This document shows positions 8,496-17,319 of a stretch of 64,000 nt of DNA, piece by piece (position 1 is the stretch's first letter; the number at the start of each line of letters is the position of its first letter). The notes below the pieces were generated by a model that saw only the letters and a list, made by a program, of their open reading frames with translations, did no database searches and was not told the origin of the DNA. This DNA comes from an uncultured Cohaesibacter sp. (GTDB lineage Bacteria; Pseudomonadota; Alphaproteobacteria; Rhizobiales; Cohaesibacteraceae). The stretch spans positions 2,802,501-2,866,500 of the forward strand of contig NZ_OY821667.1 in NCBI RefSeq assembly GCF_963682185.1, read 5' to 3'. A program made the position numbers and the translations under genes.

Positions 8496-11400
8496 TTACT
8501 CGGCTTTCGCTTGTGGGGTCCCCGTCATGATCCGTTTCAAAAAGATCAGGAAATCATCAACGAAGGTAAAAATGACCGGGATCACGATCAGGCTGAGAAA
8601 AGTGGAAGTGATCAGCCCGCCGATGACAACCGTCGCCATTGGTTGACGGAAGCTGGGATCCCCTCCTGTCATGTTGAGAGCCGCCGGAGCCATTCCACAG
8701 CCCATGGCAATGGTCGTCATGATGATTGGCCGGGCTCGTTTATGGCATGCATCAACGAGTGCCTCCATCCGGGGTTTGCCAGCGCGGATGGCCATAATGC
8801 CATATTCAACAAGGAGAATTGAGTTCTTTGTTACCACCCCCATGAGCATCAGCAGGCCAATGACTGCAGGCATCGAGAAGCTTGTACCCGTCAGGACAAG
8901 GGGCATCAAGGCTCCTCCCAGAGACAGGGGCAAGGCCATTAAAATGGTGAAGGGTTGCAGAAAGTCATGAAACAGCAGCACCAGAACCGCATAGATACAG
9001 AAGATGCCAATCGCCATTGCGGTTCCGAAGCTGCTGAATAGCTCGGAGCTACGCTGAAGGTCGCCTTGCTCAACCATCCGGACGCCTTTAGGCAAATTTT
9101 GCATTGTGGGGAGGAGCTTGGCTTCCTTGTAAACATCGCCGAGGATTAGGCCGTTGAGTTCCACGGATAGTGTGACATTGCGAGACCTGTCAATGCGGTC
9201 GATCTCTGATGCGCTGCCTCCAATCGAAATGTCCGCAATTGCCCCCAGATTGACGGCGCCATTGTTTCCATTGACCCTGAGATTCATGATGTCATCGAAT
9301 GATGAGCGGATTTTGGGATCGAAGCGGACTCGGATGGAAATCTGACGCTGTGGCAGGTTCAGTTTTGACATTGACGCTGAATAATCGCCATTCGTTGCGA
9401 CCCTGATTGCTTCAGAAATTGCTTCAGACGTCACGCCAAGTGCGGCTGCTCGTGCAAAATCCGGTTTGATCTGCAATTCAGGTGCCTGAAGTGCTGCACT
9501 GGACGTGACGGCTCCTATTCCTTGCAACGTGCGCAATTCCTTTTCCAGTGTGTCGGCCGTCTGCTCAAGGGTGCCGCTATCATCACTAGCCAAGGTGATG
9601 TCCAGGGCCGTTCCGGTTCCCCCAGAGCCAACTTCAACCCGCACCCCGGGCAGCACAGAAAGAGCGTGGCGGATATCATTCTCGATCGCGGACTGTTTAC
9701 GATCCCTCTCATCAATCGGGGTCAGATCCACAACAAGCGTTGCCGTCTTGACATCGCTTGTTGTTGAAGCTTCTGCGCCCATACCTGATGAAGAACTGCC
9801 GACTTTTGTGAATACGCTGGTTACGTCGTGCAGCTTTGCAATGATATTTGCTGCTTTGCTTGCAGTTGCGCTCGTTTGCTCGATCGTGCTGCCCGGTTGC
9901 AGCGTCAGGGTCACCTTTGTTTGAGCATCATCTGATGCTGGAAAGAACCCCGTGCTGAGAAGCGGAATGGTTGAAAGTGAAAGCCCAAGAAAAATGAACA
10001 CGCCAAGCAGGGTCAACTTTCGATGGGATAAGCAGGCTGAGACCAGCTTCAAATAGCTCCTCATCACCCAGCCGTCGCCCTTTTCTTCCAGAGGCTTGGC
10101 CTTCATCATGTAGGCCGCCATCATCGGGGTCAGAAGACGGGCAACAAGCAGAGAAGCCAGAACCGCAACAGATGCGGTAATGCCGAACTGTCGGAAAATC
10201 AGACCTGGAATGCCAGCCATAAAGGCTGTGGGAAGGAAAACGGCAACAAGCGTGAAGGTCGTCGCGATCACGGCCAGACCGATTTCATCTGCTGCAACAA
10301 GGGCGGCTTCCTTGGGCGACTTGGCAGACTTGAGGTGACGCGAAATATTCTCGATTTCAACAATCGCATCATCGACAAGAATCCCCACCACCAGTGATAG
10401 GGAGAGAAGCGTGACGGTATTAAGCGAAAATCCCCAAAGATAGATAGCCAAAAATGTCGGGATGACCGAAAGAGGAAGTGCTGTTGCTGCCAAAATGGTT
10501 GCCCGCCAGTCTCTCAAGAACAACCAAACAACGATGACCGCAAGCAATGCTCCCTCATAGAGCATATGCATGGACCCGTTATAGTTCTCGATAATCGGGC
10601 CGACTGTGCTGTAGGCCTCGACGATCTCTATATCGGTGTTGCTCTCGGAGAAGCTTTGCATGGCAGCGCGAATATCAGCGGCAACACCGGTATCCGAGAA
10701 CCCATTGGAACGTTTGACCTCGACGCCGATAACAGGCTGGCCGTTCAAATAGGCGATCGAAGATCTATCCGAAAAGCTGTCAGAAACCTTGCCAATCTCA
10801 TCAAGACGGACGAGTTGTCCATTTGAGAGAGGGATCTTGATCGTCTTGAGTTCATCAATCGAGGCAACAGCTCCAAGAGTCCGGATGGTCTGACGGTTTC
10901 CCCCGATCTCGGTTCGACCACCAGAGGCATTTTTTTGCACTGACTTAAGCTTGGAGGAAACGGATTCCGCTGTTAAGCCCAAAGACGTCATGAGCCGCGG
11001 ATCGAGGTCAACATGCACCTCGCGGTCTATGCCACCAACGCGCGATACATCGCCAACACCGGAGACCGAGAGCAGCGCTTTTGTCATTTCGTTATCGACA
11101 AACCAAGAGAGTTCCGTTTCGTTAAGGCGAGTGGATTTTACAGCAAAGGTGACCAACGGCGAGCTTTGCGTTGTCACTTTGGAAACACTCGGCGATTCCA
11201 TGTCCGATGGGAGGTCTGTTGTGCTGTCGACGGCGTTGCGGACTTCATTGAGAGCTTCTTCGCTATCCTTTTCAAGTTCGAAGGACACACTGATCGAAAC
11301 CGAACCATCCGTAATGGTCGTGGTGATATGGTCAAGAAGGTTGAGCGACGCCAGATTGTCCTCGATCTTTCGGGCAACCTCTGTCTCCAGCTGTGCTGGT

Positions 11401-11564
11401 GCAGCACCTTCAAGAGAGGCCGATATCTTGATCGTTGGCAAATCCATGTCTGGAAAATTTTGTACGGCCAATCGATCGAAGGCCAGAAGACCGCCAATTG
11501 TGAGCAAGGCAAAAAGCAGAATGGACGGAATTGGATTATGGATTGACCATGCTGAGAAATTCAC
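8496..11564 (-). CDS. RND efflux permease, AcrB/HAE1 family
   Basis: Inner-membrane drug/proton antiporter of 1022 residues, normal for the family. It starts with FSAWSIHNPIPSILLFALLTIGGLLAF (TM1). Two periplasmic porter halves and a second TM bundle follow, including SLVVGILVDDAIVEIENI with the TM4 acidic residues of the proton relay and LMGVVTKNSILLVEYG in TM11. The start codon overlaps the adaptor stop by ATGA, so translation is coupled. It should pump lipophilic compounds out through the adaptor and an outer-membrane factor, but the factor gene here is broken. Confidence 0.93.
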   Translation of the reverse strand: MNFSAWSIHNPIPSILLFALLTIGGLLAFDRLAVQNFPDMDLPTIKISASLEGAAPAQLETEVARKIEDNLASLNLLDHITTTITDGSVSISVSFELEKDSEEALNEVRNAVDSTTDLPSDMESPSVSKVTTQSSPLVTFAVKSTRLNETELSWFVDNEMTKALLSVSGVGDVSRVGGIDREVHVDLDPRLMTSLGLTAESVSSKLKSVQKNASGGRTEIGGNRQTIRTLGAVASIDELKTIKIPLSNGQLVRLDEIGKVSDSFSDRSSIAYLNGQPVIGVEVKRSNGFSDTGVAADIRAAMQSFSESNTDIEIVEAYSTVGPIIENYNGSMHMLYEGALLAVIVVWLFLRDWRATILAATALPLSVIPTFLAIYLWGFSLNTVTLLSLSLVVGILVDDAIVEIENISRHLKSAKSPKEAALVAADEIGLAVIATTFTLVAVFLPTAFMAGIPGLIFRQFGITASVAVLASLLVARLLTPMMAAYMMKAKPLEEKGDGWVMRSYLKLVSACLSHRKLTLLGVFIFLGLSLSTIPLLSTGFFPASDDAQTKVTLTLQPGSTIEQTSATASKAANIIAKLHDVTSVFTKVGSSSSGMGAEASTTSDVKTATLVVDLTPIDERDRKQSAIENDIRHALSVLPGVRVEVGSGGTGTALDITLASDDSGTLEQTADTLEKELRTLQGIGAVTSSAALQAPELQIKPDFARAAALGVTSEAISEAIRVATNGDYSASMSKLNLPQRQISIRVRFDPKIRSSFDDIMNLRVNGNNGAVNLGAIADISIGGSASEIDRIDRSRNVTLSVELNGLILGDVYKEAKLLPTMQNLPKGVRMVEQGDLQRSSELFSSFGTAMAIGIFCIYAVLVLLFHDFLQPFTILMALPLSLGGALMPLVLTGTSFSMPAVIGLLMLMGVVTKNSILLVEYGIMAIRAGKPRMEALVDACHKRARPIIMTTIAMGCGMAPAALNMTGGDPSFRQPMATVVIGGLITSTFLSLIVIPVIFTFVDDFLIFLKRIMTGTPQAKAE

Positions 11565-12658
11565 TGGGCTTCTCCCACGATCTTGACAAGAGCACCATCG
11601 GACAGGAATGCCCCTCCGGATTCGACAACATTGTCCGTATCTTCAACTCCGGAAAGGATCTCTACCTCATTGTTAAAGCGGCGGCCTGTCTTGACGAGGA
11701 GCCGTTTTGCACGTTTGTCGGACCCGATCGAGAAGACATAATTGATCCCGTCACGGAAAACCAAAGCCGACTCAGGCACAGTCAGGGCATCCTTGGATCC
11801 GAGCAAGATGACTCCGGTGGCATAAAGCCCGACACGCGGATTTTGCTCTTGGGGCAAGGATACGTAAATGATAGCTCTTCCCGTGTCAGTATCGACGGTC
11901 GGGCCAACCAGCCTTACCGTTCCCTTGATTTCGTTGCCGTCTGGTCCTTCGATAGCAGCATCTAGACCAGAGTTCAGGCGCGGGAGATAAAGTGCCGGGA
12001 CTTCGGCCTGCCACTCAACCTTGTTCTGGCGCAGCAAACGAAACAATTCTGTACCAGAGGAAACAACCTGTCCCAGTTGTGCAGAACGGGAAGTGATTTG
12101 ACCGTCATCCACGGCCCGGATCGTGGTCTGCTCAACCTGTATGCGTTGGCTCTCCAGATCAGCTTTTGCTGATTCAAGACTGGCTTCGGCAGTTTGTTCC
12201 GCAATCAGATATTCTGTAACTTTTTCATCTGAAAGCGCGCCGCTACCCTGAACCTTCCTTGCCCGATCGGCATTCGTTTTTGCTTTTGCCAAGTCCGCCT
12301 CAGCGGATTTAACTTGGGCTTCCTGCTTCTTGAGGTCAGCCAACACTGTTCCTTTGGCCAGATAGGCAAGCGGTTCGCCTTTCTTCACCTCCGAACCGAC
12401 ATCCGCCAGAAGTTCATCGATCCGCAATCCTCCGATCTCTGCTGCAATGATTGCTTCGTGCCAGGGTTTGAGCCATCCACCGACGGGGACAGTTTCCGGC
12501 CAATTGCGAACATGAGGCTGAACCAGTGATACAGTAAGCACGACGGCTTCTTCCACTTCTGCCTTCGCGGCCCCTTGAGCCAATGCTGGAGCGCTAGCGG
12601 CAAAACTGAAGACCGTCGCTCCGGCAACACATGCCGCGACTATTGTTTTGTAAGACAT
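11561..12658 (-). CDS. RND periplasmic adaptor (membrane fusion protein)
   Basis: A 365-residue adaptor beginning with a cleavable signal (MSYKTIVAACVAGATVFSFAASAPALAQ). A barrel-sandwich half (GGLRIDELLADVGSEVKKGEPLAYL), a coiled-coil hairpin (DLKKQEAQVKSAEADLAKAK...ASLESAKADLESQRIQ), the second sandwich half and a beta-barrel domain follow. It bridges the permease to the outer-membrane factor. ATG 12658 is chosen because the signal peptide starts there; the frame is open to 12733. It is the second gene of the operon and overlaps the permease by 4 bp. Confidence 0.9.
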   Translation of the reverse strand: MSYKTIVAACVAGATVFSFAASAPALAQGAAKAEVEEAVVLTVSLVQPHVRNWPETVPVGGWLKPWHEAIIAAEIGGLRIDELLADVGSEVKKGEPLAYLAKGTVLADLKKQEAQVKSAEADLAKAKTNADRARKVQGSGALSDEKVTEYLIAEQTAEASLESAKADLESQRIQVEQTTIRAVDDGQITSRSAQLGQVVSSGTELFRLLRQNKVEWQAEVPALYLPRLNSGLDAAIEGPDGNEIKGTVRLVGPTVDTDTGRAIIYVSLPQEQNPRVGLYATGVILLGSKDALTVPESALVFRDGINYVFSIGSDKRAKRLLVKTGRRFNNEVEILSGVEDTDNVVESGGAFLSDGALVKIVGEAQ

Positions 12659-12672
12659 GATTGCCTCTATCC

Positions 12673-14115
12673 TTATTTTTGACGGGAAGCGTTGTTCTTT
12701 GCTGGAAGCACAGAACCCATGTTGGATTGCCACCCTCCACCCAGCGCTTTGTAGAGCGCGATCCAGTAGCGGGTTGCATCTCGGCGAATTTCTATGAGGG
12801 TGACTTCTGCAGACAGAGCGGAGCGTCGGGCGTCTTCTCGATCCAACAGGCTGGCGTTTCCTGCCTTCCAGTTGGTGTCAATGGCCGTGAAGTAGGAGCG
12901 ATAGTTCTCTGCCGCATCTTTCACATCACCCATGCGCAAGCTTGTGCTGTTAACATGAACAAGCGCTGTCTCCACTTCCTGAACAGCACTGAGAACGCCA
13001 GACTTGTAAGAGGCAACCGCTGAATGATAATCGGCAATCGAGCTCTTGACAGCAGCTCTGCGAGTTCCTCCATCAAACAGTGGAAGCGACAAGGCGGGGC
13101 CGAACGACCATGGAGCGGATTGCCCGGTCAGGGTTGACGTCGAAAGTGTGATTGTTCCACCCAGGCTTAGGCTGGGATAAAGATCTGCATTTGCGGCCCC
13201 CACTTCTGCTATCGAGGCAGCAACTTCACGTTCCAGAGACTGGATGTCCGGCCGTTACCGCAAGGCATCTGCTGGCACTCTATTCACATTGAACTTTTTC
13301 GGATGTGGAATTGAGGTGCGCCCTTTGTTCAGCAGACTGATGACTTTGGCTTCATCGCCTCCGGTGAGCTGGGCGATTGTCTTTATCAGGATCTTGCACT
13401 CAGCTCTCTGTTCGGTGAGTGTTGACGCAGAAGAGGCTGCACTTGCTTTTGCCAATGCGAGATCCGATGAGGATGAGAAGCCGGACCCAACGGCTTTGGC
13501 GGTCGCATTGATGGTCTCCCGTTGGGAGACAAGCTCTTGCTGATAGACGCCGGCCAACTGTCGGCAAGCCCTATATTGAACATAGTCATCGGCCACTTCA
13601 GCCGCTAGAGAAACCCGGGCATCATGCCAATTCGCAACTTGCTCACTCAGACGTTCACGCGCGGCTTGCCGCGTGCTGCGGTTCTTGCCAAATAGATCCA
13701 GCTCCCAGGACGCGTCAAGGCTGCCACTTGTTGATGTCGATTCCTCGACACGGTTGGCATGGTCTCCTTCATTGCCAGCGACGTCGACAGCGCTAGAGCT
13801 GTCGACGGATGGCAATAGAGCCGCCCGTGAGGACGCAAAGGTTGCCCGAGCTTTCTCTATATCTGCAGCTGCCGAAGCCAGATCCGGATTCTCGTTTTGA
13901 GCCAACTCGATAAGTTGTAACAGAGAGGAATCACCAAAGCTTTTCCACCAGGACAGCATATTGTCAGACTGTCCACCATGCGGCAGAGTCTCGTGCCATT
14001 GCGCTGTAATTGCAAGCTCGGGCTGGCCCAAATCCGATGTCATGGTGCAACCCGACACCATCAAGCTGGCAGGTACGATGACCGGCAAAATGTGAGTGAA
14101 TCTAAGTGCCGTCAT
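12673..14115 (-). pseudogene. Outer-membrane efflux lipoprotein (NodT/OprM type), nonsense codon
   Basis: Type I outer-membrane factor with lipobox LMVSGC, then WHETLPHGGQSDNMLSWWKSFGDSSLLQLIELAQNENPDL and the helical repeats of the periplasmic tunnel. The frame runs to ...VNRVPADALR, hits TAA at 13255-13257, and resumes in the same frame as RPDIQSLEREVAASIAEVGAANADLYPSL to 12673, 480 codons in all. Homologues have LRxRPDI here, so CAA-to-TAA fits. The two halves match the two duplicated halves of this family. Without suppression the pump would need another outer-membrane channel. Confidence 0.88.
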
Positions 14116-14166
14116 ACCAATCCTCTGTCTGCTTGTGGCCCATGCTCGAGGATTAGACTATTGAAT

Positions 14167-14181
14167 GTAAAGTAGGGTCAA
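14167..14181 (+). promoter_or_regulatory. CpxR-like box in the divergent efflux/two-component promoter
   Basis: GTAAA-N5-GTCAA matches the known CpxR box GTAAA-N5-GTAAA at nine of ten positions. It lies between the divergent efflux operon and the cpxR-like gene. A small palindrome, GTTCG-TG-CGAAC, follows at 14204-14215. The response regulator could bind here to control both operons. Confidence 0.4.
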
Positions 14182-14264
14182 AGTTGCGTTAAGATATGTA
14201 AATGTTCGTGCGAACCGACGATCGGCCTGCAATATAGGCTGATAATTGTAAGGAGACACCCGGC

Positions 14265-14951
14265 ATGACTAGCGTTCTTCTGGTTGATGATGATACCGAG
14301 CTTACAACGCTTTTGAAGGAATATCTGATTGAGGAGGACTTCACGGTTCACACGGCCGAAGATGGTCGTACCGCCCTCAAATTCATTTCCCTGAATATCA
14401 TAGACATTATCGTGCTTGATATCATGATGCCTAAAATGAACGGCATTGAACTGTTGCAACGTATCCGAAAGACCAGTTCGGTTCCCGTCTTGATGCTGAC
14501 AGCAAAGGGGGATGACGCGGATCGTATTGCCGGGCTCAATCTGGGGGCTGATGATTATGTCACCAAGCCCTGCTCCCCTGGAGAACTGCTCGCTCGTCTG
14601 CGTGCCATTATGCGCAGGGTTGAGAGAATACACTCCTCCTTGGAGGTCATGCAGATTGGCAATTTGGTCGTCCATCCAGACCAGCGTACTGCGGAATGGA
14701 GAGGCCAGCCCCTGGAACTGACAGGTACCGAATTCAACTTACTTGAAGTCTTGGCGCGCAGTGCTGGACAGCTGATTTCCAAGCAGGATATTTCCAAACA
14801 GGCTTTCGGTCGTCCCTTGACCGCTTATGACCGCCGCATTGATGTCCACATCAGCAGCGTTCGGCAAAAGCTTGGCAGGAGGGCAGACGGGCAATCCTGG
14901 ATTCAGTCAGTTCGAGGGCAAGGCTACCAGCTGATAAGAGACAAAGAATGA
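14265..14951 (+). CDS. CpxR-like response regulator
   Basis: A 228-residue OmpR/PhoB-family regulator. The receiver domain has the acidic pocket LLVDDD, the phospho-acceptor Asp about residue 52 (VLDIMMPKMNG) and the conserved Thr/Lys (MLTAKGDD; DDYVTKP). The winged-helix domain follows (LTGTEFNLLEVLARSAGQLISKQDI...YDRRIDVHISSVRQKLG, RGQGYQL). RBS AAGGAG at 14251-14256. It overlaps the kinase by ATGA and is divergent from the efflux operon, which it probably regulates in response to envelope stress or toxic compounds. Confidence 0.9.
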   Translation: MTSVLLVDDDTELTTLLKEYLIEEDFTVHTAEDGRTALKFISLNIIDIIVLDIMMPKMNGIELLQRIRKTSSVPVLMLTAKGDDADRIAGLNLGADDYVTKPCSPGELLARLRAIMRRVERIHSSLEVMQIGNLVVHPDQRTAEWRGQPLELTGTEFNLLEVLARSAGQLISKQDISKQAFGRPLTAYDRRIDVHISSVRQKLGRRADGQSWIQSVRGQGYQLIRDKE

Positions 14952-16213
14952 ACAAGTTTTTCTGGAAATTCTTTCTGGTGATTTGGCTGACACTGACGGC
15001 TTCCGTAATGATGCTGTTCCTACTGACCAAGACATTGCAGCTAGCTCCGCTTCCTCAGGAAGTGGCGCACCAGAAGGAGCTCTTTGCCCTTGATGTTGCA
15101 GTGGCATTGGTGCGCGACAATGGACCGGAAGCAGCCAAAGCATTTATAGATAAGGCGGTGCAAACTTCTAATCCGCTATCCTTGCAGCTATATCCATTAA
15201 GACAGGCTTCGGATTGTCAAGAAAAGCTGTCTGAATACACAGCAAGAACCCCCTTTGCAGACAAGTGCTATCAGGTGACGGTTCAACCCATATTCGAAAA
15301 TTCACTTTCTCTTGCCTGGCTGCGTTTTGCGCCAATTACTTTTGTTCTGATTGGCGCTGCTCTTGCGGCCTTCTGGTTAGCCCGATATCTCACAATACCT
15401 ATTTTTAAAATCAGAATGGGATTGAAGAAGCTTGCTGGGGGACATTTCGATACACGTATAGCCCACACCCTTGGCCGACGGAATGATGAGCTGGTTGCCC
15501 TTGCCCATGATTTTGATGTCAGCGCCGAACATCTGGACAAATTCCAGAAATCCCGCGAAAGGCTCTTTCACGATGTTTCCCACGAACTCCGCTCTCCCCT
15601 GTCACGACTTCAGGCTGCCATCGGAGTGTTACAGCAAAATCCGGCCAAACTTGAAGCAATGCTTCTGCGCATGGAATCTGAAGTCGAGAGAATGGATGGT
15701 CTTATCGGCGAAATTCTCACGCTGGCCAGATTGACGAGCCGATCAAAAGAGGAGTTCGAAGTTCAGACGCTCGATATAATTGATTTATTAAATGACATCG
15801 TTGCGGATGCCGCTTTTGAAGCTCAAACACGGCAGATTTTATTAGAAATCCAAGGTGAAGGTTCCTTCATCGCCAAAGTCAATGGCGAGTTGATTTACCG
15901 CGCTTTAGAAAATGTCATCCGCAATGCAGTTAAGTATTCACCCGACAATGCTGTGGTCATGATCAGGTCTTTCGCTAAGGATCGTTGGCTTCATATCGAA
16001 ATCACGGATCAAGGAGCCGGGGTAAGAAGAGAAGAGTTGAGCAAGATTTTTCAACCCTTTTCCCGAGGAGAAGGTCACGGGAGCGGTTACGGGCTCGGAT
16101 TGGCCATTACCAAGCAAGCTATTGAAAGAAACGGCGGAAAGATTCGGGCAACATTGCCGGACAATGGTGGATTGACCGTCACAATCTCAATTCCAAATGA
16201 ACATTCAGTTTGA
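14948..16213 (+). CDS. CpxA-like sensor histidine kinase
   Basis: A 421-residue membrane kinase. TM1 is at about residues 7-29, a short periplasmic sensor domain contains three Cys (DCQEK, DKCYQ region), and TM2 is at about 117-140. A HAMP linker follows, then the dimerisation His box RERLFHDVSHELRSPLSRLQAAIG and an ATPase domain with N box (ALENVIRNAVKYSP), G1 (ITDQGAGV) and G2 (GSGYGLGLAI). It should phosphorylate the adjacent regulator. The cysteines in the sensor domain are of unknown significance. Confidence 0.9.
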   Translation: MNKFFWKFFLVIWLTLTASVMMLFLLTKTLQLAPLPQEVAHQKELFALDVAVALVRDNGPEAAKAFIDKAVQTSNPLSLQLYPLRQASDCQEKLSEYTARTPFADKCYQVTVQPIFENSLSLAWLRFAPITFVLIGAALAAFWLARYLTIPIFKIRMGLKKLAGGHFDTRIAHTLGRRNDELVALAHDFDVSAEHLDKFQKSRERLFHDVSHELRSPLSRLQAAIGVLQQNPAKLEAMLLRMESEVERMDGLIGEILTLARLTSRSKEEFEVQTLDIIDLLNDIVADAAFEAQTRQILLEIQGEGSFIAKVNGELIYRALENVIRNAVKYSPDNAVVMIRSFAKDRWLHIEITDQGAGVRREELSKIFQPFSRGEGHGSGYGLGLAITKQAIERNGGKIRATLPDNGGLTVTISIPNEHSV

Positions 16214-16220
16214 GATTAAC

Positions 16221-16562
16221 ATGATGCAAAACAAAATATGTGAACAGCTTGATCAGTTTTTCATCAAGCAGGGTCTTCTTCCTTTTGTTCAGAAAAATAA
16301 ATATCAGACCTCGTTAAAAATCTTTGGTGATGGAAAGAAGCATCATACAGTCGTTTTTTCGGATGACCATGATTTTCAAGCCGACCTGTCTTCTATATTT
16401 CAACCTTTTTCAGAAAGTCTGGCATGTCGGGGAGCCAGTCCGAATTCGGTCGCTAAACTTGTTTGTGTGGCATTGACCGGGATTAAAAAACTAGAACAAC
16501 CAGAAGACCAAGAGCGCCTGTACGGAACGCTGAAGGCTCTATTGGCAAGGCTCACTTACTAA
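16221..16562 (+). CDS. Hypothetical protein following the two-component genes
   Basis: About 113 residues from ATG 16221; an earlier ATG at 16197 would overlap the kinase by 17 bp. No recognised domain. It is a small soluble mixed alpha/beta sequence (EQLDQFFIKQGLLPFVQKN, then FSDDHDFQADLSSIFQPF). Tight linkage to the kinase suggests the same transcript. Function unknown. Confidence 0.5.
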   Translation: MMQNKICEQLDQFFIKQGLLPFVQKNKYQTSLKIFGDGKKHHTVVFSDDHDFQADLSSIFQPFSESLACRGASPNSVAKLVCVALTGIKKLEQPEDQERLYGTLKALLARLTY

Positions 16563-16618
16563 TCTGAGATTAGGAAATCTTTTTGGGATTTGAATTGCCT
16601 TTGCATTAAAATTACAGC

Positions 16619-16635
16619 TTCAAGCGAAGCTTGAA
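16619..16635. repeat. Short inverted repeat between convergent genes
   Basis: TTCAAGC-GAA-GCTTGAA is a perfect 7-bp stem with a 3-nt loop. It lacks a T-tract on either side, so I only note it as a possible weak terminator. Confidence 0.3.
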
Positions 16636-16669
16636 TGTGCTATATGTGTCAATTCCCTGGGCACGGATA

Positions 16670-17052
16670 CTATCTTTCTAAAATTTTATAGCTTTTCAGA
16701 AACATCGATACAGCTTCCTTAGCAATGGCTTCCGGTGAAGAAAAAGGTGCGTTGAGCTCGAGCAATTGGCGCCATAGTGTTGGCGCGTTAATGAGCCCAT
16801 AAACTGATAAGACGCGAGCAATGGATCCCGGCAGTTTAGAATGCCTTGCGACCGCATAGTCGCGATATAGCTAGAAAACCTTTCGTGATACGGATTGAGA
16901 ACTGATGCAAATGCTTCAGCTATCCAAAGAAAATGCCTTGCATCTGCGATCGACATCCTCGCTAACCCAGCAAACTGAGGAGAGCGCTTAAGCTCAAGAA
17001 TGGCTTCGGCAACCCTCTGTAATACACTCTCTAAATCTCCTTGAGTTTCCAA
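16670..17052 (-). pseudogene. C-terminal fragment of a TetR-family regulator
   Basis: The sequence from DLESVLQRVAEAILELKRSP through NPYHERFSSYIATMRSQGIL resembles the ligand-binding half of AefR-type TetR regulators. There is no N-terminal helix-turn-helix upstream. A frameshift near 16795 changes the frame after YQFMG; the other frame continues as INAPTLWRQLLELNAPFSSP, then EAIAKEAVSMFLKSYKI to TAG 16670-16672. It is a truncated and frameshifted relic. Confidence 0.65.
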
Positions 17053-17261
17053 ATCTGGGGCAACAGCTCACTGATTTGTGCTGACTGTTGATTCCCGCTG
17101 AGAATTGATGGAGTGGATGCCCCCTCCCGACGGCATCGAAATGTGCCAAAGTGATGTTTGCAACGTCACAAGAAGGAGAGAGCATCCATGGAGAACAGGA
17201 TTGTAGTCCTTACGCCAAGCCTCTAACTTTTCGGCAGAGTCAGACAGGCTCGTGCCGCAAA
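17053..17261. other. Intergenic debris, possible IS end
   Basis: The stretch 17085-17225 has a strong ribosome site (AGAAGGAGAG) before ATG 17189, but the frame closes after 12 codons. This looks like the left end and first codons of a lost insertion sequence. I cannot name the family. Confidence 0.25.
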
Positions 17262-17293
17262 CAAAAAAGCCGCCCCGGACAGTCCGGAGCCGC
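17262..17293 (-). terminator. Terminator of the xyloside operon
   Basis: On the minus strand GCGGCTCCGGA-CTG-TCCGGGGCGGC forms a stem with two internal mismatches and runs into TTTTTTG. It lies just after the alpha-xylosidase stop. Confidence 0.8.
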
Positions 17294-17319
17294 TGAAAGT
17301 CAAAGGAGAGAAAGGGGCT

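Noticed and set aside
9505-11586. Several Ser/Arg-rich plus-strand frames opposite the RND permease
   Set aside because: Antisense artefacts of a well-supported 1022-residue gene.
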